DNA of 64,000 bases from Argentina anserina (taxonomy: Eukaryota; Streptophyta; Magnoliopsida; Rosales; Rosaceae). The stretch's first letter is position 1, and every line of letters begins with the position of its first letter. The position numbers and the translations under genes are program-made. Positions 25,697 to 37,253 of this stretch are shown in pieces. The stretch covers positions 4,793,001-4,857,000 of the forward strand of contig NC_065874.1 in NCBI RefSeq assembly GCF_933775445.1. Reading direction: 5' to 3'. The notes below the pieces were generated by a model, which saw only the letters and a program-made list of their open reading frames with translations, was not told the origin of the DNA and searched no databases.

Positions 25697-27057
25697 ATGA
25701 AAAGCCATGGAAGTTTAGCAAATCATACTTCAGCTTGGGGTTTGGCAAATTCTATCACCATTCAAATGACTCTGAGAGCAGCAATAGAGCTCAATGTGTT
25801 TAACATCATTGCCAAATCAGGTCGTGGAGCTCATCTTACATCAAAAGAAATTGTTTCACAAATACCCAACACAAATCCAACTTTAGCAGGTGAGAATTTA
25901 GAGCGAATGCTCAAACTTGTAAGTGTTCACTCTCTCTTATCCACATCTCTAAAACCAAACCCTATCGATAAGGCAAAGCAAGAAACAAGTTATGGACTAA
26001 CAGAGGAAGCGCTCTGCCTAGTGCCGAATGAAGATGGTGTTTCTTTTGTTCCGATGGTTCTGTGGGGCTCTGAAATGCTCTTTTTGAACAGCTACTCGAT
26101 GCTCAAGTACACGGTTCTCGAACCGGAGAGTTCTCCCTTTCTCAAAGCGCATGGGGAGACGGTGTATGAATACATGTCTGACAGACCTGAGCTTTGCCAG
26201 TTGTTCGACAAGGTAATGGCAGTAAATTCTTACCTATATTTTGATGATAAGGTGTTTGAGGTTTACAAAGGTTTCGAAGAGGTCAAGGAGCTGATGGATG
26301 TAGGAGGTGGTGATGGAACTGCAATTGCCAAGATAGTGTCCCATTATCCTCATATCAGGGGAATCAACTTCAATTTGCCGAGTGTTATATCGCGAGCTCC
26401 TAACTTTCAAGGTCAGTATATATATCTACCTATATAGGTCCGTAATTACATATGCATCTATACGTACTAAATTTCATTTAGCCATATCTCATATGCTAAT
26501 TAACCATTCATTACGTCTATTCTTTATATAGGCGTGGAACATGTAAGCGGAGATATGCTTGAATCAATACCAAAGACGGAGTCAGTCATGTTGAAGGTTC
26601 GTTTTCTTTGACCTTGCTTGATCGTAAAAAATTGATCATGCATGTATTCTTTTAGATCGACTATTGTTTGATATATGCAACGTACTACCTGATGACTAAT
26701 TAACATTTCAATGTCTATGTTAATTTGCAGTTGATACTTCATAATTGGGATGATGAACACTGTAAATTGATATTGAGAAACTGTTGGGAGGCAATACCAT
26801 ATTATGGGAAGGTAATAGCTGTTGAGCATTATGTAATGCCTGAACTAGTTGAGAATACCCCAGAAATGAAGCGTGTAATGTGTGTTGATTTAGCCATGAT
26901 GGTCATGTGCCCCGGTGGTAAGGAGCGAACAACAGCTGAATTTGATGCTCTAGCCAAATCCGTAGGTTTTGTGGAAACAAAAATCTTCCCACTTCCTCAT
27001 GGGAGTTATGTTATCGAGTTTCTCAAGGGTGGGAGTCCGGAAGCAATCGTTGAATAA
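25697..27057 (+). CDS. Caffeate-type (class II) O-methyltransferase, intact
   Basis: This cytosolic enzyme would move a methyl group from S-adenosylmethionine to a phenolic hydroxyl. Three exons (25697-26411, 26532-26596, 26731-27057) with GT-AG introns encode 368 residues, the normal length. An N-terminal dimerisation region is followed by the SAM motif DVGGGDG (201-207), GINFNLP (223-229), DMLESIP and [10 protein letters not shown]. Conserved catalytic positions are His264, Glu292 and Glu325 (in PGGKERT), equivalent to His269, Glu297 and Glu329 of alfalfa COMT. The pocket segment VPMVLWGSEMLF differs from lignin COMT, so the substrate is probably another phenolic such as a flavonoid, an alkaloid-like amine or a simple phenol; sequence cannot tell which. 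No stop or frameshift was seen. The start is the first ATG after the TATA box. A copy of the P450-upstream block lies upstream, and a dead paralogue lies at 37317-43565. Confidence 0.93.
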
Positions 27058-27285
27058 GTGGATGTCATTGTGATGTCGATCTATCACATTTCTTTACGAT
27101 TTTTTAACGTGTACGTGACTTTTAATCTGTCTTCTGTTGCTCTTTGGTTTGGTTCTTTAGTGATCATGTCACTAATTTCAGTTTATTATCACAAGAAGCG
27201 GTAAAATATATGCACCTTGTGAAGAGAAGTGGCTGCTTGTTTTCAGGTTCTCTTAGGATTTACTTTTGTTGAATAAATCCATATT

Positions 27286-27474
27286 TGTTAGGGAAGTGGA
27301 TAGTGGTTTGAATGTTTCCTCTAGTACTTTACCACGTTTTAGATCATGTAATACGTGGGTTGCAATTTTATCTTTTCAATTAGTTTGTAAGGCTTATAAA
27401 GCCAAGTTTCTGTTTTATTCAATAATAAGTCATTCCCTCAGTTTGTTGTGTTCTTGGTTTCTTGATTCCTAACA
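27286..27474 (+). mobile_element. Copia 5' LTR, 189 bp
   Basis: It begins TGTTAGGGAAG and ends GATTCCTAACA, so the TGTTAGG ends are inverted as expected. It is directly followed by a tRNA-primer site. No 3' LTR partner was found in the window. Confidence 0.8.
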
Positions 27475-27477
27475 TTT

Positions 27478-27490
27478 TGGTATCAAAGCC
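27478..27490 (+). other. Copia primer-binding site
   Basis: TGGTATCAAAGCC differs by one base from TGGTATCAGAGCC, the site complementary to the 3' end of initiator methionine tRNA used by many plant copia elements, and sits four bases after the LTR end. Confidence 0.75.
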
Positions 27491-27553
27491 CCCACTGGGA
27501 TTGATAAAAAAATTACTGCAGTTTCTGACTGACTTACAAACCCATAGAAAGAG

Positions 27554-28850
27554 ATGACAAGTGAGAAGGATCACGTCCCCGTGTCGATTCCGAGATTCGA
27601 TGGATATTACAACCATTGGTCGATGTTGATGGAGAACTTCCTTCGATCCAAGAAATTGGGGCACCTTGTGGAGATTGGGATTCCGACGACACCAGCAACT
27701 GAACCAAGTGCTCCAAGATCCTATTCTTCAATAGTGGCGGAGAAAACGCATCAGCAGCAGCCTACAGAAGGGCAAAGTAAGCAAGAAGAGGATCGTAAGT
27801 AGCAGGTGGAGGCCTTAGAGCTAAAAGATCTCGAGGCGAAGTATTATTATTTTAGGCAATTGGTCGGCCGATTTTGCAGACAATCTTGAAGAAGGATACT
27901 TCGAAGTAGATCTGGGACTCAATGAAGAAGAAATATGAAGGCAATGAGCGGGTGAAACGCTCAACTCGTCAAGCACTCAGAAGGGAATTTGAAATTCTTG
28001 AAATGAAATTAGGTGAGAATGATACTGATTACTTTCTCAAGTTATGTTTGTTGCAAACAAAATGAGGATGTATGGAGATCATCAGATGACAGATGTGACT
28101 ATTGTGGAGAAAATCCGTTGTTCCTTAATTGACAAATTTAACTATATAGTTTGTTCAATTGAGGAATCGAAAGATATAGAAGAACTCTCAGCTGATGAAT
28201 TGTAAATCACCTTGATTGTTCATGAATAAAATTTCAACAAACATACAGAAGAAGAGCAGGTTTTGAAAGTAACGTATGATCATGGTGGTGGAGGTAGAGG
28301 TCGTGGCCGGAATAGTTATAGAGGAAGAGGGCGCCTAACAGTCAACTGACCATAATTGAATGTTACAGGTGTCATAAACTTGGGCATTATCACTATGAAT
28401 GTCCAAACTGGGAGAAGTAAGCCAATTATATAGAAGCAGGAGAGGAGGATACTATGTTGCTCATGTCTCATATGGAGTTGTGTGAAAGTTATTCAGAAGA
28501 TGTATGTCGGGAACTGAATGTGGAAGAAGATATGGATCTGATGGCATATATGGAAGAACAAGGTCACAACAGAGAAGGTGCATGGTTCATAGACTCCGGA
28601 TGTTCGAATCATAAGTGTGGTGACAAGAAGATATTCAGTGAGATGAATGATTCCTTCAAGCACATGGTGAAGTTGGAAATGACTCGAAGATGAATGTGAT
28701 GGGAAAAGGGAATGTGAATCTTCATAGTAATGGAGTCAATCACATTATGACAGAAGTGTTTTATGTTCCAGAATTGAAGCACAATCTCGTTGTAGGGCAA
28801 TTACAGGAGAGAGGATTAGCGGTTCAGATGCAAGGAGGCATGTGCAAGAT
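27554..28850 (+). pseudogene. Copia Gag, zinc knuckle and protease, decayed
   Basis: The Gag start is the ATG at 27554, giving VSIPRFDGYYNHWSMLMENF, a usual copia Gag opening. After a stop at 27800 the frame is broken many times. A CCHC zinc knuckle CYRCHKLGHYHYEC is readable near 28360, and the protease signature WFIDSGCSNH near 28585 precedes VFYVPELKHNLVVGQL, the run-in to integrase. The frame then stops being copia at 28850, exactly where the CACTA-2 target duplication begins; the copia sequence resumes at 34619. Confidence 0.85.
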
Positions 28851-30384
28851 ATACACTAGGCCAAAAATCAAAGTTGACAATGGTTTTTGCCCATTGTTTG
28901 ATATATGGGTGTACCATTGTCTATTGAACAATTGTCTGTTACATGGTTCAAACAATGCACAGAAAGCATTGTCTGATATCAACTCAAACAATGGACATGT
29001 TTAAGAGAATCAATGTTTGAACACTAGAAAAGACAATGCTTTTTATAAACAAGCAAATTATAATAGTCTATTTAACAATGATACTTTTCTAATTTTCCTA
29101 TTGTGTATAGTCCATCTCAGACAACGGTTTTTAGTCAATTTAATCAATGGTCTCTTTTATTTTAACTATTGTCTATGGTTTTATTAGACAATATTTTTCA
29201 ATAATCTATTTTGTGAGAAACTATTGTTTATCATTCATCAATAGTCAAATTCAGTAGAATTGAATTGTTTTTTTATTTGAATTGTCATTTGTTCCGTGCA
29301 ATTACCAATACGAACAATTTCTTTAACATAACTTAATCAATCTGACAAGAAGAATCTTCTCACTTCCACAACTTAATCAAATGCACAAGAATAAGCCTTT
29401 TGGTTCGTATATCTCAACTTACTCTTTATCAAATTGTCTATGTACATTGAAGAGGAAAAACTTCAATAACTAAATAATACAAGGAAACCTCTCAACAAAT
29501 ACTATCATATGCTCCACTAGCCAAAAATAACCTTAAATTTCTTTGTTCCTTACATTATGCCCTCTCTACTACACGCCTTGCACGAACAAGATGTACCTGA
29601 AGAAAAATATAAACAAATCTAATGAACGAAAGATACAATGCTATTTATATGACAGACTAAAATATTACTATAATATGTATTTAAAAAATTGATAAAGTAT
29701 ACTAATAATACAATTAAGAATAAATCAAATCAAATCAACGGTTAGAAAAAGTTAGTTACCTAAACATCGAATTTAAAATATAGGGACTGTACAATTTCTG
29801 GTTTAAACTTTTAAGAAGACACAGGTTGTGCCTGTTAATTAATCTCTTCTGTTAATTGGAAAAGAAAATAGTTAGACATATTTTTTAGGGCAAATTATAA
29901 AAAAGTACTATCTCCCAACTTATATTAGAAAAAAGTCACTATTTATGAATTAATTATAAAAAGATCATCACATTTAAGTGAAAATTAGAAAAAAAAATTA
30001 ACAAAATTAGAAAAAAGTCACTTAAAAAATATTTTCTGGACTGTTTTGCCATTTCTCACTATTTTTCTTCTTTTTTCCTTCTTTTTCTAATTTCGGCCAT
30101 AACATTCTCATCCAGCGATAGATTTTGACGAAATTGGTACTGTTAGAAAGATCTCGCTCCCCTCTTTCATTTGATATAATATCCACTCCGAATCGACCAA
30201 TTATACAAGACGCAACAACCATCGCAAAGGGTTTCCGCCATCGATGGCGGTGCTCCAAGCAATTTCGACAAAACCGAAGCTCAAGGTTCCCTAATTCTAG
30301 CTATTCTCTTCATTCTGAGCATACTTATACCAATCTCATTTGAATTTTAACAAAACTTCGCATATTTCCACATTTCCTCTCGGC

Positions 30385-30636
30385 ATGTCACACCTCCTGT
30401 CACAACCACTATCACACTACCTGTCACAACCTTTATCACACTACATGTCACACCTCCTGTCACACCCACTGTCACACTACATGTCACATCTTATGTCACA
30501 CTACCTGTCACACATTCTGTCACACTACCTGTCACAACCGCTGTCACAACTATTATAACACAAACTGTCACACCTATTGTCGTAACCGCTGTCACACCCA
30601 CTGTCACACCTTCTGTCACAACCGCTGTCACACTAA
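30385..30636. repeat. 12-bp minisatellite, 21 units
   Basis: Twenty-one consecutive 12-base units of the form (C/A)TGTCACANNNN run without a break in phase. The frames translate as tetrapeptide repeats (for example LSHY/LSQP, or CHxx in another frame). No start codon or domain suggests that it is translated. Confidence 0.92.
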
Positions 30637-31340
30637 CTTTATGTTGTAACATATAGTGTGATAGCTAATGTGACACACAATGTGATAGCTACTGTGATAG
30701 CAGCAGCGGTAAATTCGTTCAACATCAGCATATGTGCATCTTTCGTAGTGAACTTGCGCCTCCACCCCACATCTCCACCCCACGCCTCCATTGTCAAACC
30801 ACAACTCAATCTCGCGTCTCAACCTCGGACCTCTACCCTGCGTCTCCACCCCACACCTCCATTGTCAAACCACAACTCACCGCTGTCACAACTGATGTCA
30901 CACCCACTGTCACACTTACTATCACACCTGCTGTCACAACCCTTGTCACACTAACTTTTTGCTGTGACAAGTAGTGTGATAGCTAATGTGACACACAATG
31001 TGATAGCTACTGTGATAGCAGCAGCGGTATATTCGTTCAACATCAGCATATGTGCATCTTCTGCATTGAACCTGCGCCTCCACCCCACATCTCCACCCCG
31101 CGCCTCTATTGTCAAACCACGACTCAATCTTGCACCTCCACCCCGCGTCTCCACCCCGCACCTCCATTGTCAAACCACAACTCACCGTTATCACAAACTC
31201 TGTCACACCTGCTATCACAACTGCTGTCACACTAACTTTCTGTTGTGACAGGTAGTGTGATAGCTAATGTGACAGACAATATGATAGCTACTGTGATAGT
31301 AGCAGCGGTAAATTCATTCAACATCAGCATATCCGTTCGT
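30637..31340. repeat. Higher-order repeat of dodecamer arrays with inverted partner arrays
   Basis: The 12-base arrays recur at 30883-30954 (6 units) and 31188-31235 (4 units). After each of the three arrays comes a short block of 12-base units in the opposite orientation (GTGATAGCTA, GTGACACACA), then a shared stretch with TTCAACATCAGCATAT and CCTCCACCCC motifs. So about 300 bases repeat as a unit, each containing arrays that can pair head to head as hairpins. Confidence 0.85.
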
Positions 31341-33795
31341 CAAACTTCGAGATCCAACACGACGAGTGAGGCGCACACGTCGGTGGCCATGTCGTCTCGT
31401 TGCCAAATCAAACCTATCGTCAGCACCGATCGGGACGACGTGACGCGGATGGGATGTACCTATCGCCGGAGATCCCTCTTGAGTGGAGATCCGGCTTTGA
31501 CGTGCTACCTTCTCTGGTGGCGTATCAGTTCCTCAAACTTCGAGATCCAATTAATTACGACGGCCTTTTCTCCTGCTCCTTCGATTTTGAGTGGTTTGGC
31601 GCTAATAGCTCCGGCGATTTATGGCAAGGGTGGTGATGGGGGTTTGCCTGGAGAGATTGGACAGAACAACATGACGATGGCAAATTATAATTTGCTACAA
31701 GAATAGGGGTAACGGTTTATGAATTTTGAATGAGTGACTTTTTTATGATTTTAGAAGATTGTTTGACTATTTTCTAATTAATGTGTGCAAATAGAGTTTT
31801 TTTATAAGAAGCCCTATTTATTATTCATGGTCTTGTTAGCATTTTGTTTCGAGTCTTGCATACTTTTGAATACATTGAAGACGATTAGGACTGGGGCAAG
31901 CAGGGTTTTAACAGCTTTCATATACCATGCTTATTTATTTGCTGAAATATATAATTCAATGAAGTAAAGGCCATAGTTCAACCAAACCACATTGAATGAA
32001 TATCACCAAATTAGATATGCCGATATGGCACACACAGTTTAACACTTAGAGCAAAGAATCCAGAATGAACAAAATATGGTACACTAGTTTTAGAATATAT
32101 AAGGGAATGCACAGACCTTGTTGTCCTTGATGGTGAAAGGATCAGATCTATAAAGGCTTTTGAAGAACATGAGCCAACACAAAACCTATTCCATCAAAAC
32201 TCCATATGCACTTTTGAAAAGCAATTACGCCCCTAAAATTGAAACAAGTTGCATAGTTTACTAGAAGAAACCACTCCATATCAAAGTCTCTATGAAAGTA
32301 ACTATATTTGATCAACACATACTCAGATTTCTCAGCTAATTGTAAGGAGTTAATAGACTTTTTTTTCCTCCTACAACAAGCCTGAGTTATTTGCCTATGT
32401 AAAGTGATTTTCAGTTGTCTTTGTAGTCCATCATTTGAAGTTAATATTACAAAAACCAAAGTTGTAGTTTCACAGCTAATGTGCAAGTGACAATTGTTCA
32501 ATTTATAATACATATCTAAGTTAGCAATCTACTTATATTATATAAACCATGAGCATAAAGAGTAAGTATAAAGAAAAATCCTAACCTGTGTACCATGATA
32601 TATTTGTCATCCCCTAAAAAACAAGGTTTGGTTTCTTGTTGAAAGAAAGTGACATGCAACAAAAGTGTGACCTCAAAAGAGTACGCAAAATCCGTTTATC
32701 TTCATATGACCAAATATGACAAGAACAAAAGAATTATTAGCAAGAACGAAGAAATCAGAGTATGAAATATTCTTTCTTGATCAGCTTCATCAAAGTATAA
32801 TTGACTAGTCTCAATATACCAATGTATATATTTTCACTTGTTTGGTAGAAGCTGAACAATATTGTAATTAGCACCTTAAGTTGCTTATAGTTTGCAATGA
32901 ATGACATAAATTCTAGCTCGACTTTTAAATGCCTACCATAATTCAGTGGGAGGCTACCTCATTTAGATGACACAGTTCATGTTACAGCTTCACCATGACT
33001 AAAAGTTCTAAGTGTGGTAGGCTACCTTAGTGGTGCAACTTCTGGACTTAAAAGATAAATAATATGAGGACTAAACCAAGTATGGAAAGGAAAAGAAATG
33101 ATACTCACTGAAACATTTAGTATCCAAAAAATATGCAGCAACAAGCATGCTAGAGAATGCTCAATTATTTTATTCTTTGACTACCTTAGCTCAATCTTGA
33201 TATTTGTATTTCAAACATACACATCATGTGGAATCGATGAAAGCCAATTCATTTAGAAAACTTCATACCAGGCAAGTAAATCCATATTCATATCTATAGA
33301 AGCACAACAAAACAACATAACACAAATAAGACTAGAGGGAGATTGAGATACTCAACTCTTTAAGTTCAAATATGAACTCCATGTACGGTAGAGTCCTCCA
33401 TTATAATTTTAATGGTGTAACTACCACTTTTCTTTCATGTAAGCAAATTAAAACTATGAGAACATAATGTTTAATTTAACAAGTACATGATGCATGAGTA
33501 ATAAAATGTATTATAAGAAACTCATAAGCCATATACAACGACTAAATCTTAAACTAAGAATTACCATTAGAAGATGCAATGAGTATTAGTCATACTCTTA
33601 TCTTCCTCCCCTTACGCCCTACCAATCAGTATTCATCCAATATCAAATACCCCAAATCGACTAACTAATATGAATTCAGAACCCTAAAACCAAAAGCAAA
33701 TGGAAACCTAAAATTTAGAATGCTAAAAGCCACACCAAAAAAACTCAGAGATAGATATGTGATAACAAAAATAGATGGGTCAAAGTGGACGGGGT
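31341..33795. other. CACTA-2 middle: unidentified captured sequence
   Basis: A GC-richer patch at 31350-31700 has a plus-strand open frame without a recognisable family. The phrase TCAAACTTCGAGATCCAA occurs twice (31338 and 31533). From 31700 to 33700 the sequence is AT-rich with no gene visible and could be intron or spacer. Confidence 0.4.
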
Positions 33796-33802
33796 CTTCG
33801 GC

Positions 33803-33827
33803 GGGGGGGGGGGGGGGGGGGGGGGGG
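33803..33827. repeat. Run of 25 G
   Basis: An uninterrupted poly-G run, on the complementary strand poly-C, cuts through a GC-rich patch. Its length is likely to be unreliable. It explains the poly-glycine in the local open frame. Confidence 0.9.
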
Positions 33828-33829
33828 AG

Positions 33830-34030
33830 GACGAGGTCCTCGAGCTTCTTGATTAGAGTGGAGTTGATGTCAGCGAGCTTGACCTTAGCGGTGTTGACGG
33901 CCTCGTGATGGGGCGACGACCGAAGGCAATGAGGATTGAGCTGGTCTGGGAGACGTCTCGACTCATAGTAGCGATGACTTTAGGGCCAGAGAAGTGTGGC
34001 ATCTGATCGAAGAGGGCAGAGGAGCGTTTC
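33830..34030 (-). pseudogene. Fragment of an unidentified host gene inside CACTA-2
   Basis: On the minus strand a coding-like frame reads DQMPHFSGPKVIATM then SRDVSQTSSILIAFGRRP, and after a one-base shift continues as HEAVNTAKVKLADINS and a short charged helix. It breaks at the poly-G run. The protein-like composition and single shift suggest a captured exon, but I do not recognise the family. Confidence 0.4.
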
Positions 34031-34618
34031 AGGAGTTGGGATGGCTATTGTTGTTTTGATTGGAGTAGAGGCCGGAGACGATGGGGTGGTGGAGGAGCCT
34101 AGGATAGGAAGGTGGTTTGGGTTGGATTTGGGGTTAGAGGATGAAGGGAAATCAGGAGAGGGAGAGACAACGAGTGTTGGTGAATTTAGTGAGAACCGTA
34201 ACCCCCAACTTTGATTTATATACCAATGAACAAAAACAAGAATTCCTTTTTTGGGTTATAAGAACCATTATTGGTCATATCTTCCGACAATGCATCAAAA
34301 CCTCTCATCCAACTATTGTAAAAGAAACAGTTCATGCAATGTTTTGGAAAAGAAGAAAAATCATTGTCATCTATTTGGGTATAGACAATATCCAGTTACA
34401 CAACCATTGTCTTTAGCATAAATATGTGCAATGTGTTTTGAGGCAAGATATAAAACATTATCTTACATGAGATCTAACAATGATACTTATAAAATTATTG
34501 TCAGCACTAGAATTTCAGACAATGCTTATTTTGAAACAATTGTATGAGTTTTCAAACAATTTTTTTGCCGTGCATTATCTACCAACTATTGTCTATTTAA
34601 TATTTTGGCCTAGTGATA

Positions 34619-36084
34619 CCATCCATAAGAGGATTGATCATGCAGACCACAATGTCAACAAATCGAATGTTCATCCTACTTGCCAAGTCAAATTTTGCAA
34701 GCTGCTTTCACACAACATCTAAAGATCTATCGCAGCTCTAGCACAGCAGGTATGAACATCTTTGTTACAAAGGTTTAAAAACTTTGCAAGATAAGAAGAT
34801 GATGTATGGCCTGCCAAAGTTTGTTGCCTCATAAGTGCAATGCGCAAATTGTGTCATTGGAAAACAATACAAAGATCCCTTCCCGAAGAAAGGTGCATGG
34901 AGAGCAACACAGAAATTACAACTTATTCATGCAAACATTTGTAAACCAATCTCACCAACCTCAAACAGTAAACAAAGGTATATCATGTGTTTTATTGATG
35001 ATTACAATAGAAAATCTTGGGTGTATTTCTTGGTAGAGAAGTCAGAAGCCTTCAATTCTTTTGTATGCTTTAAGAAGCTTGTGGAGAAAGAAATAAGATT
35101 ATTTATCAAGTGCCTTCGTACTGATAGGGTAGGGGAATTATATTTCGAATGAGTTTTATTGAGTATTGCAGGCAAAATGGCATCAAGCGACAATTAACTG
35201 CTGCCTACACTCCACAACAAAATGGAGTAGCAGAGATGTAGAACAAGATTGTTATGAATATGGTTTGATCCATTCTTTCAGAAAAGAAAATGCCAAAAAC
35301 GTTTTGGTCTGAAGTAGTGAATTGGACCAAGTTTGTGCTGAATAGGTGCCCTACTCTTTCAGTCAAGAATATAACTTTAGAAGAAGCTTGGAGTGGTGAG
35401 AAACCTCCAGTGGAGTTCTTTAGAATCTTTGGATGTGTTGCTTATGTAAATGTTCCAGATGTCAAGAGAAGCAAGCTAGAAAACAAAAGTGTTCTTTGTG
35501 TGTTGCTCGGTGTCAATGAAGAATCAAAGGCTTGGGATGCAAGTTATCAGAAGAAAGTGTTGATGGATTTAGAGTGGGGTTAAGAAGAAAAAATGTAAAT
35601 GAGAGTGAGGGTGAGAATGCAAATGAAAGTGAGGGTGAAGATTCAGGGAATTAAAATGGAGTTGGAGATGAGGAAAACACTGAGGGAAGAGGCACTGGAT
35701 CACAATATGAGGAAGTTGAAGAGGTTGGAGTCGATACACCAAGCCATGTCATTCATGATGAGACACATGAGGCAAGGGAACTGAGAAACAGAGAGCCACC
35801 ATTTTGGATGAGTGACTATACACCTAGTTCAGGACTCTCTGATTTAGAGCATCAAGCAAATATGGCTCTTGTGATGTCCAATGATCCTGTGAGGTTTGAA
35901 GTGGCAGTTGGAATCTTAAAATGGATAAAGGCCATGGATGCGGAAATAGAAGCAATAGAGAAGAATAAGACATCAAGGTCGGTTGAGTTACCTGTAGGGG
36001 CAAAGAAGATTGGTATTAAATGGGTGTATAAGACAAAGTACAATGAGTTCGGGAGGTTGACAAGCATAAAGCTCGATTAGTAGC
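34619..36084 (+). pseudogene. Copia integrase and start of reverse transcriptase, decayed
   Basis: The frame resumes after CACTA-2. With shifts one reads LAKSNFASCFHTT, the zinc-binding part HSRYEHLCYKG with CANCVIGKQYKDPF, the integrase core (HANICKPIS, where the usual first catalytic Asp is Asn; CLRTDR; and TPQQNGVAE with the catalytic Glu), and KMPKTFWSEVVNWTKFVLNR. The link to reverse transcriptase gives IKWVYKTKYNEFGR near 36020 and stops at about 36084, so the polymerase core, RNase H and 3' LTR are missing. Stops interrupt it at several points. Confidence 0.85.
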
Positions 36085-37044
36085 CAAAGTCTTTACCAAA
36101 CCAGCAAGCATGAAAATCATAGTATCAAACATCATCAATAACCCGAGATCATATAGGAAAAATTATGAAATTAAACTCATCTTTGGTCTAATAAAAAATC
36201 CAATACCAATCACACAATTCATCCAATGAACTTGAAATCCAATAACAAAAGTAGAAAAACAGAAGATAAAGGTCATGGATGAAACTTTTTAATCAAGAAG
36301 GAAGCTTGAAGACATCAAAGAGCAGCCCCAGGAAGAAGATGGTGAAGCGCAGCAACCTTGGAGAAGTCCTAAAGTCGCCTACACTAGGGTTTTTGCTTCT
36401 TGGACTTGGAAGGATGAGAGAAAACAAAAACTAGGGTTTCCTTGACCTTGAATGTGGGAAGAAGTGATCCCCAAATTCGTTGGTTTCAGCCCCTATATAT
36501 AGAGAGAAGTTAGAGTTTGAGATTAGATCACAACCCTTGAAATTAAATGATTTTGGATGGCCAGATTTACTTTAGAGAGACTTTAACATAATCACACCCA
36601 CATCAGCTTCCTTTTATGGCTAGGAGATCTTCTTTAGTCGTGCAAAGCCTGTTTAAAAGTGAATTGGGCTCAGTTACACAAACCGGTCCAATATCAGCTT
36701 TCTCAGTCAGTTTGACCTCTGGTCACTAAATTGCACATAACGTTCTCTAGAAATATTCGATTGCTGCAATTCCAATGGATCTAGAAAGTAGAGCTCATAT
36801 GGCTTTCTATCAATATATTATGCATAATTTTCCACCATGTAGATTGACTACTACGGTCCGTCAAAGTTGACTGTTGTGCAGAGGCAGAATCCTAATGTCA
36901 GGTTTATTGCCCTTTTTGCTTCTTTCAATCAATCTTTCCCTTATTTTGCTCTAATGTACCTAAAAATAATGAACTAAGTCAAAATGAAAATTATTAACTA
37001 AACATGAGTAACATATTAAGACGTCACATTATATGCTCCTATCA
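36085..37044 (-). mobile_element. Probable LTR or leader of an unrelated retroelement
   Basis: On the minus strand the sequence starts TGATAGGAGCATATAATG, carries a TATATATAGGGG box near 36500 and an adjoining AAACCCTAG-type leader. This is the look of an LTR with its promoter. It abuts the broken end of the copia reverse transcriptase. The far boundary and a target duplication are not clear. Confidence 0.4.
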
Positions 37045-37198
37045 GTCATAGGTAATATAACCCGCCCGTATCACTTTAAAAAGACCACACTATGTTAAAT
37101 CTAATCCTAACCCTTGAGTATCAGATGTTCAGATCCAATAACTGACTTTGAATATCCGCAGATTTTAAATGGAACGGACCTCCGCAAATGAGAAACTT

Positions 37199-37213
37199 TG
37201 TGTGTGTGTGTGT

Positions 37214-37252
<39 letters not shown>
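37199..37252. repeat. (TG)n(TA)n microsatellite
   Basis: A TG run passes into a TA run. It lies in what corresponds to intron 2 of the OMT pseudogene that follows. Confidence 0.9.

Positions 37253-37253
<1 letters not shown>

Larger units (their letters stand above)
28854..34615. mobile_element. CACTA-2, complete 5.76 kb non-autonomous CACTA element
   Basis: The left end is CACTAGGCCAAAAATCAAAG and the right end is TATTTTGGCCTAGTG, inverted repeats starting with CACTA. The target duplication ATA flanks it at 28851-28853 and 34616-34618. Within a few hundred bases of each end the motif ACAATGG/ACAATTG/ATTGTCT occurs many times on both strands, the usual subterminal binding-site pattern of CACTA elements. 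Removing it rejoins the copia frame at KIY-HP. No TNP2-like transposase is readable, so it depended on a helper. Its middle holds a 12-base minisatellite (30385-31235) and fragments of unidentified genes. Confidence 0.92.

Noticed and set aside
30385..30954. Regular 12-base repeats resembling a CRISPR array
   Set aside because: Repeats are 12 bases with 4-base variable parts, there are no spacers of CRISPR size, and the setting is a plant transposon.
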